Below, one piece after another: positions 9,183 to 20,500 of a stretch of 64,000 bases of DNA. Each line of letters begins with the position of its first letter. Within the stretch, counting starts at the first letter, position 1. The translations under genes and the position numbers were made by a program. Below the pieces are notes generated by a model, which was not told the DNA's origin, searched no databases, and saw only the letters and a list, made by a program, of their open reading frames with translations. The DNA is from Planctomycetota bacterium (GTDB lineage Bacteria > Planctomycetota > UBA11346). The stretch spans positions 1 to 64,000 of the forward strand of contig BJHQ01000006.1 in NCBI GenBank assembly GCA_014193115.1. Direction: 5' to 3'.

Positions 9183-10460
9183 TCAACCGACGCTGCGGCT
9201 CCGCCAATCGGCAGGTCCACAGCCATGCCGGGCTTTGAATGCCTGATAGAAGGCTTGCCGGCTGTTGAAGCCACAGCGCTCGCGAACCTGGTCGATGGTG
9301 TGGTGGTTGGCCGCCAGCAGTTCCTCCGCGGCATCGATCCGCCGGTTGAGCAGCTGACGGCGGAGGTCCATGCCTGCCGCGTGGAGCCGGCGTTGGACGG
9401 TGCGGGGCGAATTCCCAACGGTGGCCGCCATGGCGGCCAGGGTCCATTGGCGGCCCGGATGCTGGTCGATGAGCCGACGGATTTTTTCCACCAGCCGGTC
9501 CGGACTGGGCACCCTCCCGGTCGAGGCCCGGGCGACCACCCGCAGTGGCGGCAGCTGGGTCAGGCTCGCCACCTCGGCCCCGGACAACCTGGCATGGAGG
9601 ATTTCCGCAGCCCGGCGACCCAGGCTGTTCCACGGCAGGGCAACGCTCGACAGAAAGGGTTCCGATCGCAGGCAGATGCCTGGATCATCATCGACCCCGA
9701 GGATCGCCACCTGGCCGGGGACACCCAGACCGAGGTTGAAACAGAATTCCCGGACGAACGCGGCGTCGTGATCCTGATGGCAGAAGACGGCCAAGGGTCC
9801 CGGACTGATCCCTGTGAAGCTCAGGAAATCCTCGTCCAGTTTCCGATCGGCTGCGGGGATGAAGGACCGGCAGGTGGTCGCGGTCCCGGCGGCGGCGAGG
9901 GTCCTGCGGAAGGCGTCGAACCGCGCCGTGCGACCGGGCAGCGGGCGCCCCCACAGAGCGAAATGCCGGAATCCCTGTGCGAGCAGGAATCGCGCTGCCA
10001 TCTGGCCGATACCTTGGTCATCTGGCAGGACCCGGGCGAGGCCGGGCAGATCCGGTGTCCCCATGCTGCACGTGACCACGGGCAGACGGACGCTGCGCAA
10101 GACCCTGAGCAACTGCGGGTCGGTAAGGAAACCAATCACTGCCACCGGCCGGCGCAGGCCGCCCAGCGAGGGCTCAGCGCTGAGCAGCAGTTGTTCGAGG
10201 ATCTGCGGGATGGCGTGAGTCAGATGCCAGTTCAGGCGGTGGCGTTGCACATGGGAGATGACCCCTTTGAGAAACTCATCGCTCTGCCTGGTGCCATTGC
10301 CGAGGACGTGGATCGCCAGGTCCTGGGCAGGCGGCAGACGGGGCGGGGCGACGGTCGGCTGACGGCTCAACGGGCTAGAGCGCGAGCTGGGGCGCGAGCT
10401 CGGGCGAAGGCCGGTCCGGTGGCGTTTCGATTGCTGTGACATGGCGCCTGGATTGACCAT
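9183..10460 (-). CDS. XylR-type regulator: sugar-binding-protein domain plus AraC HTH
   Basis: About 425 residues from ATG 10460 (ATG 10442 and TTG 10475 are alternatives). After a Ser/Arg-rich leader, residues ~45-310 form a LacI/periplasmic-binding-protein-like sensor (VPGQVAILGVDDDPGICLRS is the typical strand-turn near the ligand cleft). The last ~100 residues are an AraC-family double HTH: WTLAAMAATVGNSPRTVQRR is helix-turn-helix one, and VRERCGFNSRQAFYQAFKARHG the second. This architecture is known from E. coli XylR and is very common in Planctomycetota and Lentisphaerota, where such regulators sit beside sugar-utilisation loci. It faces the four propeller genes across a 206-bp divergent intergenic region, so it is the obvious candidate regulator; the ligand is unknown. 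Confidence 0.88.
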   Translation of the reverse strand: MVNPGAMSQQSKRHRTGLRPSSRPSSRSSPLSRQPTVAPPRLPPAQDLAIHVLGNGTRQSDEFLKGVISHVQRHRLNWHLTHAIPQILEQLLLSAEPSLGGLRRPVAVIGFLTDPQLLRVLRSVRLPVVTCSMGTPDLPGLARVLPDDQGIGQMAARFLLAQGFRHFALWGRPLPGRTARFDAFRRTLAAAGTATTCRSFIPAADRKLDEDFLSFTGISPGPLAVFCHQDHDAAFVREFCFNLGLGVPGQVAILGVDDDPGICLRSEPFLSSVALPWNSLGRRAAEILHARLSGAEVASLTQLPPLRVVARASTGRVPSPDRLVEKIRRLIDQHPGRQWTLAAMAATVGNSPRTVQRRLHAAGMDLRRQLLNRRIDAAEELLAANHHTIDQVRERCGFNSRQAFYQAFKARHGCGPADWRSRSVG

Positions 10461-10666
10461 AGTGACCGCCGCCAACTATCAACGTGGCAATTGTTTCATG
10501 CGGGATCCGGGCCTCCGGTTCTGATTTGCCTCACCAACAGACCTTTTCTCAGGTACGCTCACCAGTCGCGACCTCGCACGTGCCGCCATCGGGCTCCGGC
10601 CCAGGCCTGCGGTCACGTCGGCGTCCGACCTGTCCAGCGACCGGTCCCTTCCCTTGGAATCCTCAC

Positions 10667-13600
10667 ATGGCGGTCATGCGCTTTCTTCCAACCACGATCG
10701 ATCCGCGGTGCAGAGCTGGCACTTGGGCTTTCCTTGCCTGGTCGCTGTCAGTGGCCCTGGTCGCTGTCGAACCGGCACCGGCCCAACCGGCCCTTGGGGT
10801 CGATCGCGGCCTGGTGGTCCTGCTCGGCACCAGCGATGCCGAGGCGGCCCTGGCCCTGGCCAAGGCTGCTCCGGTCGTGGTGCACTCCGTGGCTGCGGAT
10901 GCCGTCGGCGAGGAACGGCTGCGCACCCAATTCGTCGCCGCCGGGGTCCACGGCCAGGTGACCGCCGGCCGGCTCGGCGCCGATGGGCGGGTGGCCCTGG
11001 TGGATGCGCTGGCGTCGGCGGTGGTCGCTGATCTTGACGCCAATCCAAAGCTCAGCCGGGAGGAGGCTCTGCGCATCCTCCGGCCCCTGGGCACGGCCCA
11101 GCTGAAAGTCGGCGGCACATGGAACACCTTGGTCAAGCCGCGTCCTGTCGAACATGATGATTGGGCGCAATACTATCACGACGGGGCGATGAGCGAGCAA
11201 TCCAAGGACACCGCCGCCGGCCCGGCCCAGGGCCTGCAATGGGTTTCGCCCAGATCGAATCCCAACCAGGGGGTGTGCATCATCCGCGATCTGGTCATCC
11301 GCCAGGAAGCCCAGGGCCTGGTGGCCCGGGACGCCTTCAATGGTTTGCCCGTGTGGCGGCGGCCCGACTTGGCGTCGGCCACCCGGTACAGCCTGGTGGC
11401 CGATCAGGACCGGCTGTTCGTCTTCAATGGGACCTTCCAGACCGCGCTGAACCTGCGTACCGGCCAGACCGAATTCGAGATCAAGGACGGCCTGGTGATC
11501 ACCCGGCCGTCCTTCGCCGAATTGAAGGCCCGGGGCGACCCGGATGGCTATGTCTGGTCTGACACGTTCAAGGACATTGAAACCCGGCTGAGCGACGGGG
11601 TCTTGGTGCAAAGCGCCGGTGACACCCTGGCGGCGATCGAAGCCAAGACCGGCAAGCGCCTGTGGGCGCAGAGCGCCACCGCCGCCAAGTGGAGCATCCC
11701 CATCGTCGACCAGGGGACTGTGTACATCATCAAGGGGCAGAACGCCCGCAGTTCATCCTATACCCATTGGCCGATGCCCCTGCTGCAGACCATTCACGCC
11801 TTCGACCTGCGCACCGGCACGGAGCGCTGGACCTGGAACTGGGCCGCGGAAATGCCGGCCTATTTCGCCGCCAATGAGGTGCCCTGGGAGAAATCCCTAC
11901 CCCTCGCCCCGCCGGACAAGCGGGTGGGTGTGGTCATGCATGCCACCAAGGATGGCAACCAGCTGGTGTACCTGCTGCGCGCGGAACTCGAAACCGCCCA
12001 AGGTAAAGGCGGGCTGATCCGCCAGCTGGTGGTGGACGCGACCACTGGCAAGCGATTGGCCTACGGCCCGATTCCGGGCTACCGCAAGGACTGGATGGAA
12101 CCCAACCAGATCGGCAGCGGCCACTCCGGGGCCCGGGTCTTCGCCGCCGGGGGCAAATGGTGGTTCACCAGCATCGGTGGAGTCTTCGGCACCGCCGATC
12201 CCAGCGCACCCACCGACCAGGGGAAATGGGGCTCGCCCTATGCCAAAGTCATCCGGCCGGTGGGATGCACGGTCTATCGCGCGTCACCGCGTTTCGTGTT
12301 CGGTTCGCTGACCACCTACGCCCTCGATGGCAAGGAGATCCAGCAGACCAATGCCGCCAGGACCCTTTGCGACGTCGGCGCCTTCCCCGCCAACGGGCTG
12401 AGTTACATCTCCTCGAACGGCTGCCATTGCCTGCCGTACCTGCCAGGCACCAACACCTTCCATCCGCGCCCAGTCCAACCGGCCGACGAGACCGACCGGC
12501 TGCAACGCGGCACCGCCGGCCCGGCCCCGACGGTGCCAGCGTCGGCTGATTCCTGGCCGATGTTCCTGCGCGACCATGCGCGAACTTCGTGGGCCGAGAC
12601 CGCCATCCCCGGCAATCTGACCGTGGCCTGGACGGCCGTGCCGGCCAACCCCCTGGCGGATCCCATCCTGGGTGAGGACTGGGCGCAGCAGTGGTATGGC
12701 CAGGGACCGGTGACCGGTTTGAGCGTGGCCGAAGGCATCGCGGTCGCGGCCTTGACCGACCGCCAGCAGATCGTCGCCCTGGATCCCGTGGACGGCAAAG
12801 AACGCTGGCGGGTCACAGTGGACGGCAGGGTCGATTCCCAGCCCACCATCGCCCAGGGGCTGGTCTTCGCCGGAACCCGCAACGGCTGGCTGTACGCCCT
12901 GAACCGCGACACCGGCAGCCTGGTCTGGCGCTTCCGGGCGGCCCCTCGCCTGGAGCGGATCGTCGCCAATGCCCAATTGGAAAGCCCCTGGCCGTTGTTC
13001 GGGACGGTGACGGTCGATAACGAGGGCGTTTGGGCCATCGCTGGCCGGCATAATGACAGCGATGGCGGCCTGTGGTGGTGGCGCCTCGATCCGCTTACCG
13101 GCAAGGTCCTGAAGAATGGCCGTTTCGGCCAGGACGGTCTGCGACCGAACATCGAAGGGACTGGCAGCTATGATTTCGGCACCGTGGAACGTCCCTTGGG
13201 ATCGAACAGCCCGCTGGTCAGCAATGACAAAGTCATGCTGCTGCCCAAACTGTTCGCCAAGCGGGTGGATGGCGGCCTGCAGGTGTTCGACATGACCAAA
13301 CCGGCCACCCTGGCGCCCGGCCAGAAGCCGCCGCCCATGAACATGCGGCGGTATTATGAACTGGTCCATGCCAGCGAGATCATGGTGCCGGGAAACTACG
13401 GCCTCCTGAGCAGCGACACTGGCTATGTCTGCGAAAAGAAGGTGGGTTATGGCTGGATCTTCGCCCGCCAACTGGCCTACCGGGGCGATCAGATCGTGTG
13501 CGTCGCCGGAACCCCCGGCAATGTCCAGTTCCGCATGGGGAACGGCGGGCTGAGCCAGATTTCGGCCTTCCGCCGCCTCGACCAACCCGAGGAGAGCGCC

Positions 13601-13948
13601 GACAAGCGCAACGTCCGGGGTGCCGAGCAGCTGTGGCGGCTTATCTCGCCGCTCACCGAGAATCGCGACGATGAGGCCACCGCGGGGGTGCGGACCTTGG
13701 CGGTGGCTGGCGACGTGGCCTTGATCGGGCTGTATGTGAACGCCCAGAACCAGGAAGCAGAACGCAAGCGCATGCCCAACCGGCTGCTGGTGCTCAACCG
13801 CGCCGATGGCAAAGAGCTTCAGCAGCTGGCCTTGCCCGGCACACCCATCCGCGGTGGCATTTCGGCGGTGGGCGGGCGGGTCTATGTCAGCACCAAAGAT
13901 GGCAGCATCACCTGTTTTGCCGCCGGATCCGCCCAACCCAAACCCTGA
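10667..13948 (+). CDS. Secreted PQQ-like beta-propeller protein, pseudo-methyltransferase N-terminus (copy 1)
   Basis: 1,093 residues from ATG 10667, chosen because GGAA lies ~10 nt upstream and a signal peptide follows (WAFLAWSLSVALVAVEPAPAQ). Residues ~40-150 keep the alternating strand/helix order of a class I methyltransferase (VVVHSVAADAVGEERLR, then ALRILRPLGTAQL) but lack the glycine-rich SAM loop. Next comes the EHDDWAQYYHD segment that joins this fold to the propellers in the family, then PQQ-like blades (DAFNGLPVWRRPDL, DPVDGKERWRVTVDGR). A GCHC motif sits near residue 586 between two propeller halves, just before DSWPMFLRDHARTSW. PQQ-like blades by themselves do not imply PQQ binding; the family is often annotated BamB-like. 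The product is probably periplasmic or secreted. It is closely similar to the third gene of the array. Confidence 0.85.
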   Translation: MAVMRFLPTTIDPRCRAGTWAFLAWSLSVALVAVEPAPAQPALGVDRGLVVLLGTSDAEAALALAKAAPVVVHSVAADAVGEERLRTQFVAAGVHGQVTAGRLGADGRVALVDALASAVVADLDANPKLSREEALRILRPLGTAQLKVGGTWNTLVKPRPVEHDDWAQYYHDGAMSEQSKDTAAGPAQGLQWVSPRSNPNQGVCIIRDLVIRQEAQGLVARDAFNGLPVWRRPDLASATRYSLVADQDRLFVFNGTFQTALNLRTGQTEFEIKDGLVITRPSFAELKARGDPDGYVWSDTFKDIETRLSDGVLVQSAGDTLAAIEAKTGKRLWAQSATAAKWSIPIVDQGTVYIIKGQNARSSSYTHWPMPLLQTIHAFDLRTGTERWTWNWAAEMPAYFAANEVPWEKSLPLAPPDKRVGVVMHATKDGNQLVYLLRAELETAQGKGGLIRQLVVDATTGKRLAYGPIPGYRKDWMEPNQIGSGHSGARVFAAGGKWWFTSIGGVFGTADPSAPTDQGKWGSPYAKVIRPVGCTVYRASPRFVFGSLTTYALDGKEIQQTNAARTLCDVGAFPANGLSYISSNGCHCLPYLPGTNTFHPRPVQPADETDRLQRGTAGPAPTVPASADSWPMFLRDHARTSWAETAIPGNLTVAWTAVPANPLADPILGEDWAQQWYGQGPVTGLSVAEGIAVAALTDRQQIVALDPVDGKERWRVTVDGRVDSQPTIAQGLVFAGTRNGWLYALNRDTGSLVWRFRAAPRLERIVANAQLESPWPLFGTVTVDNEGVWAIAGRHNDSDGGLWWWRLDPLTGKVLKNGRFGQDGLRPNIEGTGSYDFGTVERPLGSNSPLVSNDKVMLLPKLFAKRVDGGLQVFDMTKPATLAPGQKPPPMNMRRYYELVHASEIMVPGNYGLLSSDTGYVCEKKVGYGWIFARQLAYRGDQIVCVAGTPGNVQFRMGNGGLSQISAFRRLDQPEESADKRNVRGAEQLWRLISPLTENRDDEATAGVRTLAVAGDVALIGLYVNAQNQEAERKRMPNRLLVLNRADGKELQQLALPGTPIRGGISAVGGRVYVSTKDGSITCFAAGSAQPKP

Positions 13949-13964
13949 TTGAACGGACCTCCAG

Positions 13965-16900
13965 ATGGCCAGCCCGCAGCGATCCGATCCACCGACTGGT
14001 CGCCTGTTGCCCGGCACCTGCTGGCTGTGGCTAAGCATCCTCAGCCTGATCCCGCTGACGTCGGCGGAACCGGCACTGCAGCCCAGCGAACTCCTGGTCA
14101 TCGACCTGGGCGGGCGGGATCCCGCAAAAGCTGCCGTGTGGTGCCAGGACGATCGCCGGCTGGTCCAGGTCCTGACCACGGATCCAGCGGTGGCCACGGC
14201 CGCCCGGACCGCCTGGGATGCCGCCCACCTGGACGGCCGCGCCACCATCCAGGTGGTGCCCGATCTGAAGCGCCTGCCCTACGCCACCGCCCTGGTCGAC
14301 GCGGTGGTAGTCGAACAGTGGGATGCCATCGATCCCGCCGAGGTGGCCCGGGTGGTGGCGCCACGCGGCCGGGTGATCGTCCGGGATGGCGGTGAGCGAC
14401 CTGGGCAGGCTCTGAAAGCCAAGCGCGAGGCCGATGGATCGTGGCGCCTGCCCGCCGATCCCGGGGCCGGTCGCACCGACCATGCCCCGGGGATCAGCGC
14501 CGGCGGGCTGCAGATCGTGGCTGATGACCTCGCGGTGAAGCGCAACCATGTCACGGCCCGGTGCGGAGGACTGGATCAGCCCCGCACCAGCCTGGAACCG
14601 AAGCGGCCTTCCGGCTGGCTGCAGTGGTTGGATGGCCCGCATCGGAACATGCGCGAGGTCAAAGGGGCCTCGTCCATTCTGGCGGCGTATGGCGTCGAGG
14701 TGGTGGCCGGAGCCCAGTCGCCGCTGCTGTTCGCCCGGGGCGGGACCTTCCTGCTCGATCCCATGACTCCCGGGTCCCTGGAGGTCCGCGATGCCTTCAA
14801 TGGCCTGACCCGGTGGTCCCGGCCGTTCTTCACCCAGCCATACGCCGGCAATATCCTGGCGCTGACACCGCGCTGGCTGCTGGGTGCGGTGCCCGCCGGC
14901 CCGGGGGTGCCCCGGATCGCAAAACCGCCCAAGCGCGGCGACGGCCCAGCTGCCCAGGATCTGGTCGCCTGGGATCTGGCCGACGGCCGTGAAATTGGCC
15001 GGTCGGCGGTCCCCGGCAACGGATTGGCCATGGGGATCCTGGTCGAAGGCGAGCAGATCGTGGTGGTCCGCGCGGATGGGGCGACCGGCTACAAGGCCAA
15101 TGAGACCACGCCCTGGGTGCAGACCTGGTCGGTGCCTGCCAAGAATCTGTTCACTGGTTCGCTCGAACGGGGGACTCTGGTGCTGGCCGAAGGCGCCGGG
15201 GCCAGGCCGCGCTTCCTGGACATGCCCATGGGGGTGCGGATGGTCCCATTTGCCAGCCTGACGGCCTGGCATGCCAACGATGGAAGCATGGCCTGGACCG
15301 TCCTAGCCGAGTCCCTGGCCGCTCCACCAGCCGAGGCATCGGCCACCACCGCGTCGGCCACCGCTCCAGCCAAGGCTCCCCCAGCCAGGCGGTTCCTGTG
15401 GTACGGCCAGGGTCTCGGCCTGGGTCTGGTCCATGCTGGCGCCGACCTGGTGGCGATCGACACGGTGGATGGCCGGATCCGCTGGCGGTTGCCCTTCCTG
15501 CCCGGGCGCAGTGCGGCCCTGGTGGGGGTGGTGGACGGCCAGGTCGCGGTCCTCGAAGACGCAGCCATCCGCCTGGTGGAACCCGCCTCCGGCGCGATCC
15601 GTGCCCGGCTGGACCGCGGTCTCGGCCAAGGCTATGGGCCGTGGGCCTGCGTGGATGGCGGGACCTTCTCCGCCGGACTGGTGCGCAATGCTTTGGGTTC
15701 GGCCAGTGCCGCCGCCCCCGCCGAACCGGCCGGCGTCGGCAGCATGACCATCGATTCGACCTGCCGGATCGGCGCGGTGGTGGGCGAAGGCCAAGTCTAT
15801 TGTCCGATGATGTCCTGCATCTGCTATTCCGGCCGGACCCGGGGCCAGTACGCGGTGCGTCGGGTCGATCCCGGGCTGAACATGGCCCATGGAGACCTGG
15901 AACGTGGGCCGGCGTTCGGCCTGGTTCCCGGTGCGGTCCCATCCGGAGGCCAGTTCCGCGGCGATGCGGCCCGCAGTTGCGCTGGCGACGCGGTATCCGG
16001 CCCACCCAAGTTGAAGTGGCGGACCCGGCTGCCCATCCCGGACCAGGCCAGTGCGTTGGCCCAGGTCTCGTGGCGGGCCGAGCACCGCCATCCGTTGGCG
16101 CTCAGTTCGCCGGTGGTCAGCGATGACCTGGTGCTGGCCGCCTTGCCGGCCCGTCAGCAGATCGTCGCCCTGCGCCGCCAGGATGGCAGCGAAGCCTGGC
16201 GCTTCACCGCCGACGGCCTGATCGATGGTCCGCCCACCATCGCCGGGCCGCTGATCTTCTTCGGTTGCCACGACGGCCGGGTCTATGCGCTTGAAACCGC
16301 CACCGGCCGCCTGGCCTGGCGGCGCCGGATCAGTCCGGTGGATCAGCAGATCGTCGCCTATGGCCGCCTCGAATCACGATTCCCGGTCCCCGCCGCGGTG
16401 GTGGTCCGGGATGGCGCAGTCTTGGCCACCGCCGGATTGGGATCCCAGCAGGGCATCTGGTATGCGGAACTGGGTGGGGCCGATGGTGCAGTCCAGGTGT
16501 ATCGCCGGCTCCCCGACGTCGCCCCCAATCCCCGGGTGCGGGTCAATGATGCCCTGGCCTATCCCAATGACGTGCTCAGCGCCGAACCAGCCGCCCCGGA
16601 TGGCAGCGCGACCACCGCCCGTTTGTGGTGCGGCAACCAGGCCCTCTTTCCCAAAGCGGTCGCCGCCGGCCAGCTGCACACCACGGATTCCACCATCATC
16701 TCCATCGCCCGCACGAGTTCGCCGATCGGCCAGGCCAACTCATCGCAGTACCACAAACTGAATCCCGAACCGGAGAAAGCCGGTTGGTTGGCCCAGAGCA
16801 AGACCCATGAGGCGATGCCGTGGATCGCCGGACCCAGCCCGGTGCTGACCACCCAGTTCGGCGATCCGGTGGGCGGCCACACGCCCCGGGTCGAACTCGC

Positions 16901-17450
16901 AGCCCTGGGCGCCCGGGGCCTGCACCTGGCCTGGACCGATCGCACCATCTTCAGCATCCATCCCTATGGCCTGCCCCGGCGCGATGACCTCGATTACGAC
17001 CTGACTGCCGTCCCCGGTGGTGCCCTGGTGGCTTTACCACGTGATGCCCTGGCGCGGACGGCTCAGTTGCCGAGGACCTTCCCCGACCCCCGTTGGCCGA
17101 AATCCCTGAAGCCCGAGGAACTGGTGGCACCGCTGTGGTACCGGGTGATCGCCAAGGAACCGGTGTGGGCGTTGGCGGTGGCAGGGGACACCTTGTTTGC
17201 CGCCGGGCCGGTCATCGAACCGGTCACAGCCCATGGTCCCACGGTGCCGTACTGGGGGGACGATCCGACCCCGCCGACCATCCGTGACCCGCGACTTTCC
17301 CCCGGCTGGCTGCGCTGGTTGGGTCCGGATGGCAGCGAACGCGCGGTGATCGACCTGCCGGCGTCGCCGATCCAGGACGGCATCCTACCCCAGGGCGGGC
17401 TGATCTGGATCACCCTGCACGACGGCAGCATCGCCTGCTTTGGTCCATGA
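13965..17450 (+). CDS. Secreted PQQ-like beta-propeller protein, pseudo-methyltransferase N-terminus (divergent copy)
   Basis: 1,161 residues, starting 16 bp after copy 1 ends. The signal peptide is clear (LLPGTCWLWLSILSLIPLTSA). Its N-terminal domain is the best preserved methyltransferase-like fold of the four: ELLVIDLGGRDP in place of motif I, and AIDPAEVARVVAPRGRVIV for the post-motif region, but without GxGxG. A joining segment (WLQWLDGPHRNMREVKG) and blades such as EVRDAFNGLTRWSRP and LRRQDGSEAWRFTADGL follow. The cysteine motif is present as SCIC near residue 617. A ~20-residue Ala/Thr/Ser linker (ASATTASATAPAKAPPAR) interrupts the first propeller. Function is unknown; the order in the array suggests it works with its neighbours. 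Confidence 0.83.
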   Translation: MASPQRSDPPTGRLLPGTCWLWLSILSLIPLTSAEPALQPSELLVIDLGGRDPAKAAVWCQDDRRLVQVLTTDPAVATAARTAWDAAHLDGRATIQVVPDLKRLPYATALVDAVVVEQWDAIDPAEVARVVAPRGRVIVRDGGERPGQALKAKREADGSWRLPADPGAGRTDHAPGISAGGLQIVADDLAVKRNHVTARCGGLDQPRTSLEPKRPSGWLQWLDGPHRNMREVKGASSILAAYGVEVVAGAQSPLLFARGGTFLLDPMTPGSLEVRDAFNGLTRWSRPFFTQPYAGNILALTPRWLLGAVPAGPGVPRIAKPPKRGDGPAAQDLVAWDLADGREIGRSAVPGNGLAMGILVEGEQIVVVRADGATGYKANETTPWVQTWSVPAKNLFTGSLERGTLVLAEGAGARPRFLDMPMGVRMVPFASLTAWHANDGSMAWTVLAESLAAPPAEASATTASATAPAKAPPARRFLWYGQGLGLGLVHAGADLVAIDTVDGRIRWRLPFLPGRSAALVGVVDGQVAVLEDAAIRLVEPASGAIRARLDRGLGQGYGPWACVDGGTFSAGLVRNALGSASAAAPAEPAGVGSMTIDSTCRIGAVVGEGQVYCPMMSCICYSGRTRGQYAVRRVDPGLNMAHGDLERGPAFGLVPGAVPSGGQFRGDAARSCAGDAVSGPPKLKWRTRLPIPDQASALAQVSWRAEHRHPLALSSPVVSDDLVLAALPARQQIVALRRQDGSEAWRFTADGLIDGPPTIAGPLIFFGCHDGRVYALETATGRLAWRRRISPVDQQIVAYGRLESRFPVPAAVVVRDGAVLATAGLGSQQGIWYAELGGADGAVQVYRRLPDVAPNPRVRVNDALAYPNDVLSAEPAAPDGSATTARLWCGNQALFPKAVAAGQLHTTDSTIISIARTSSPIGQANSSQYHKLNPEPEKAGWLAQSKTHEAMPWIAGPSPVLTTQFGDPVGGHTPRVELAALGARGLHLAWTDRTIFSIHPYGLPRRDDLDYDLTAVPGGALVALPRDALARTAQLPRTFPDPRWPKSLKPEELVAPLWYRVIAKEPVWALAVAGDTLFAAGPVIEPVTAHGPTVPYWGDDPTPPTIRDPRLSPGWLRWLGPDGSERAVIDLPASPIQDGILPQGGLIWITLHDGSIACFGP

Positions 17451-17532
17451 GCACGCACGCCCAGCACCATCCAGCAACCCCGACCGGCCTGCCGGATCAG
17501 GTTGGAATCCAAGCTCAGCAAAGGTCGCCATC

Positions 17533-20500
17533 ATGTCCCTGACCATTTCCCCCACCGCGGCGGTCCAGCGGTTGTCCCGTTGGGGCTGCGCCTGGGCGAT
17601 CCTCACCACAACAGTCGCCCTGGCCGCTGACCCGGCCCCGGTTCTCAACGTCGATCGCGGCCTGGTGGTCGTGGTGGCCAGCGCGGAAGTCGACCGCGCC
17701 CTGGCTCTGGCCCAGGCTGCTCCGGTCCTGGTCCATGCCGTGGCTGCGGATGCCGCCGGAGAGGAGCGTTTGCGCTCACAGTTCATCGCCGCCGGGGCCC
17801 ACGGTCAGGTGACCGCCGGCCGGCTGGGCGCAGACGGGCGGGTGGCGCTGGTGGATGCGTTGGCCTCGGCGGTGGTCGCGGATCTCGACGCCCATCCCAC
17901 ACTCAGCCGGGATGAGGCGCTGCGCATCCTCCGGCCATTGGGCACCGCCCAGCTCAAGGTCGGCGGGAAGTGGCAGGTGGAAACCAAACCGCGACCGCGC
18001 GAACATGATGATTGGGCGCAGTACTACCACGATGCGGCGATGACCGAAGTCTCACAGGATACCGCCGCCGGCCCGGCCCAGGGCCTGCAATGGGTTTCCC
18101 CGCGATCGCAGTCCACCCAGGGGGTGTGCGTCATCGACGACCTGGTCATCCGCCAGGAAGATGGGCTGGTCGCCCGGGACGCCTTCAATGGCCTGCCGGT
18201 GTGGCGTCGGCCTGACGTCGTCTCGGTCAACCGCTATAGTCTGGTGGCGGATCGCGAACGCCTGTATGTCTTCAATGGCCGCGGCCAGGTCAGCCTGAAC
18301 CTGCGCACCGGAAAAACCGAGCTGGAATACACCGAGGGCCTGGATCTGGTCAAAATGCGGCCGTCGCCCGCGGAACTGGCGGCCAATGGCGACCCCAAGG
18401 GCTACAAATGGAACGACACGGTGAAGGATTATGAAGTCCGTTTGAGCGACGGCGTTTTGGTGCAATGCGGCGGGCCGGGGCTGGCGGCGTTGGACGCCAA
18501 GACTGGCAAGCGCCTGTGGCTGCAATCGGCGACGGCGGCCAAATGGAGCACCCCGATCGTCGACCAGGGGGTCGTCTACGTGGTCAAGGGCCAGAACGCC
18601 CGCAATTCGTCCTATGTCCACTGGCCGATGCCCCAGCTGCAATCGGTCCACGCCTTCGACCTGCGCACCGGCCAGGAACGGTGGAGCTGGGTGTGGGCGG
18701 CCGAAATGCCGGCATTCTTCGCCGCCAATCCCTTTCCCTGGGAGAAATCCCTGGATCTGCCCCCGCCCGAGCAACGCGACGCCGTGGTCATGCATGCGAC
18801 CAAGATCGGGGATAAACTGGTCTACCTCCTCCGGGCAGAGATGAAGTCCACCCTGACCGGGATCGGAGCCATCCGCCAGCTGGTGCTGGATGGGACGAGC
18901 GGGAAACGCCTGGCCTACGGCCCGACTCCCGGCTACCGCAAGGATTACCCAACGGGCAACAACATTGGTGGCGGCCACTCCGGGGCCCGGGTCTTCGCCG
19001 CCGGTGGCAAGTTGTGGTTCACCAGCATTGTTGGCGTCCTGGGAACAGCCGATCCGTCCGCGCCCACCGACCTGGACAAATGGGGGAAACCGTATGCCGG
19101 GTTCGACCGGCCGGTGGGTTGCACGGTATTCCGAGCCACCGACCGCTTTCTGTTCGGCTCCCTCACCACCTATTCCGTCGACGGCTCGGCCGTCCAGCAC
19201 ACCAATGCCGCACGCACCATCTGCGATATCGGCGCCTTCCCGGCCAATGGGATGAGCTACCTCTCGTCGGTTGGATGCCACTGCCAACCGTACCTGCCGG
19301 GCAGCAACACCTTCCATCCCCGGGAGACCAGGCCAGCGGATGACAGCGATCGGCTCGATCGGGGTGCTTCCGGTCCAGCCCCGGTGCCTGCCCACTCTGC
19401 CGACTCCTGGCCGATGTTCCTGCGCGACAATCTGCGCACGTCGTGGACCGATTCGGCGGTCCCGGCCAACCTGGCGGTGGCCTGGACCAGTTCGTTGACC
19501 AAGCCCCTGGCGGGGTCGATCCTGGGTGAGGATTGGGATCAGCAGTGGTATGGCCAGGGCCCGGTGACCGGGCTGAGCGTGGCGGAAGGCATCGCCATCG
19601 CCGCCTTGACCGATCGCCAGCAGATCGTCGCCCTGGATCCGTCGAACGGCAAAGAGCGCTGGCGGACCGCAGTCGATGGCCGGGTCGATTCCCAGCCCAC
19701 CATCGCCAACGGCCTGGTGCTGGCCGGCACCCGCAACGGCTGGCTGTACGCGCTCAACCGCGACACCGGCGCCCTGGTCTGGCGGTTCCGGGCCGCACCC
19801 CGGAATGAACGCATCGTCGCCAATGGCCAGTTGGAATCCCCCTGGCCATTGTTCGGCACCGTGACCGTCGATGACGAGGGCGTCTGGGCCGTCGCCGGTC
19901 GGCACAGCGAATGCGATGGCGGACTGTGGTGGTGGCGTCTCGATCCCCTCACCGGCAAGGTCCTGAAGAATGGCCGCTTTGGCCAAAATGCACTGAACTC
20001 AAAGATCGAAGGCTCCGGCGATTTCGATTTCAGCACGACGGAACGTCATACCGGCGCCAACAGTCCCCTGGTCACCGATGGCAAGATCATGCTGCTGCCC
20101 AAACTGTACGCCCGACGGGTCGATGGCGGCCTGCAACTCTTCGAAATGCACAAGCCGACGACGCCCCTGCCACCCGGCCGTAAAACGCCGCCCATGAACA
20201 TGCGGAACTATTATGAAATGATCAACGCAAACGAAACCATGGTCCCCGGGAACTACGGCCTGCTGTCCGGTGACATCAGCTATGCGTGTGAAAAGAAGAT
20301 CGGTTACGGCTGGGTGTTCGCCCGGCAGGTGGCCTACCGCAAGGACGAGATGGTGGCGCTGGGTGGAACCGCCGGAAATGTGGAATTCCGCATGGGGGAC
20401 GGAACCCCCAGCAAGATCAGCGCGTTGCGCCGGCTCGACCAGCCTGAGGAGAGCCCCGACAAGCGCACCGTGCTCGGCGCCAAGCAACTCTGGGAATTCC

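Noticed and set aside
12284..14248. Minus-strand frame of 654 codons (and a similar one at 18052-19986)
   Set aside because: Both lie antisense to paralogous propeller genes and resemble each other only because the sense genes do.
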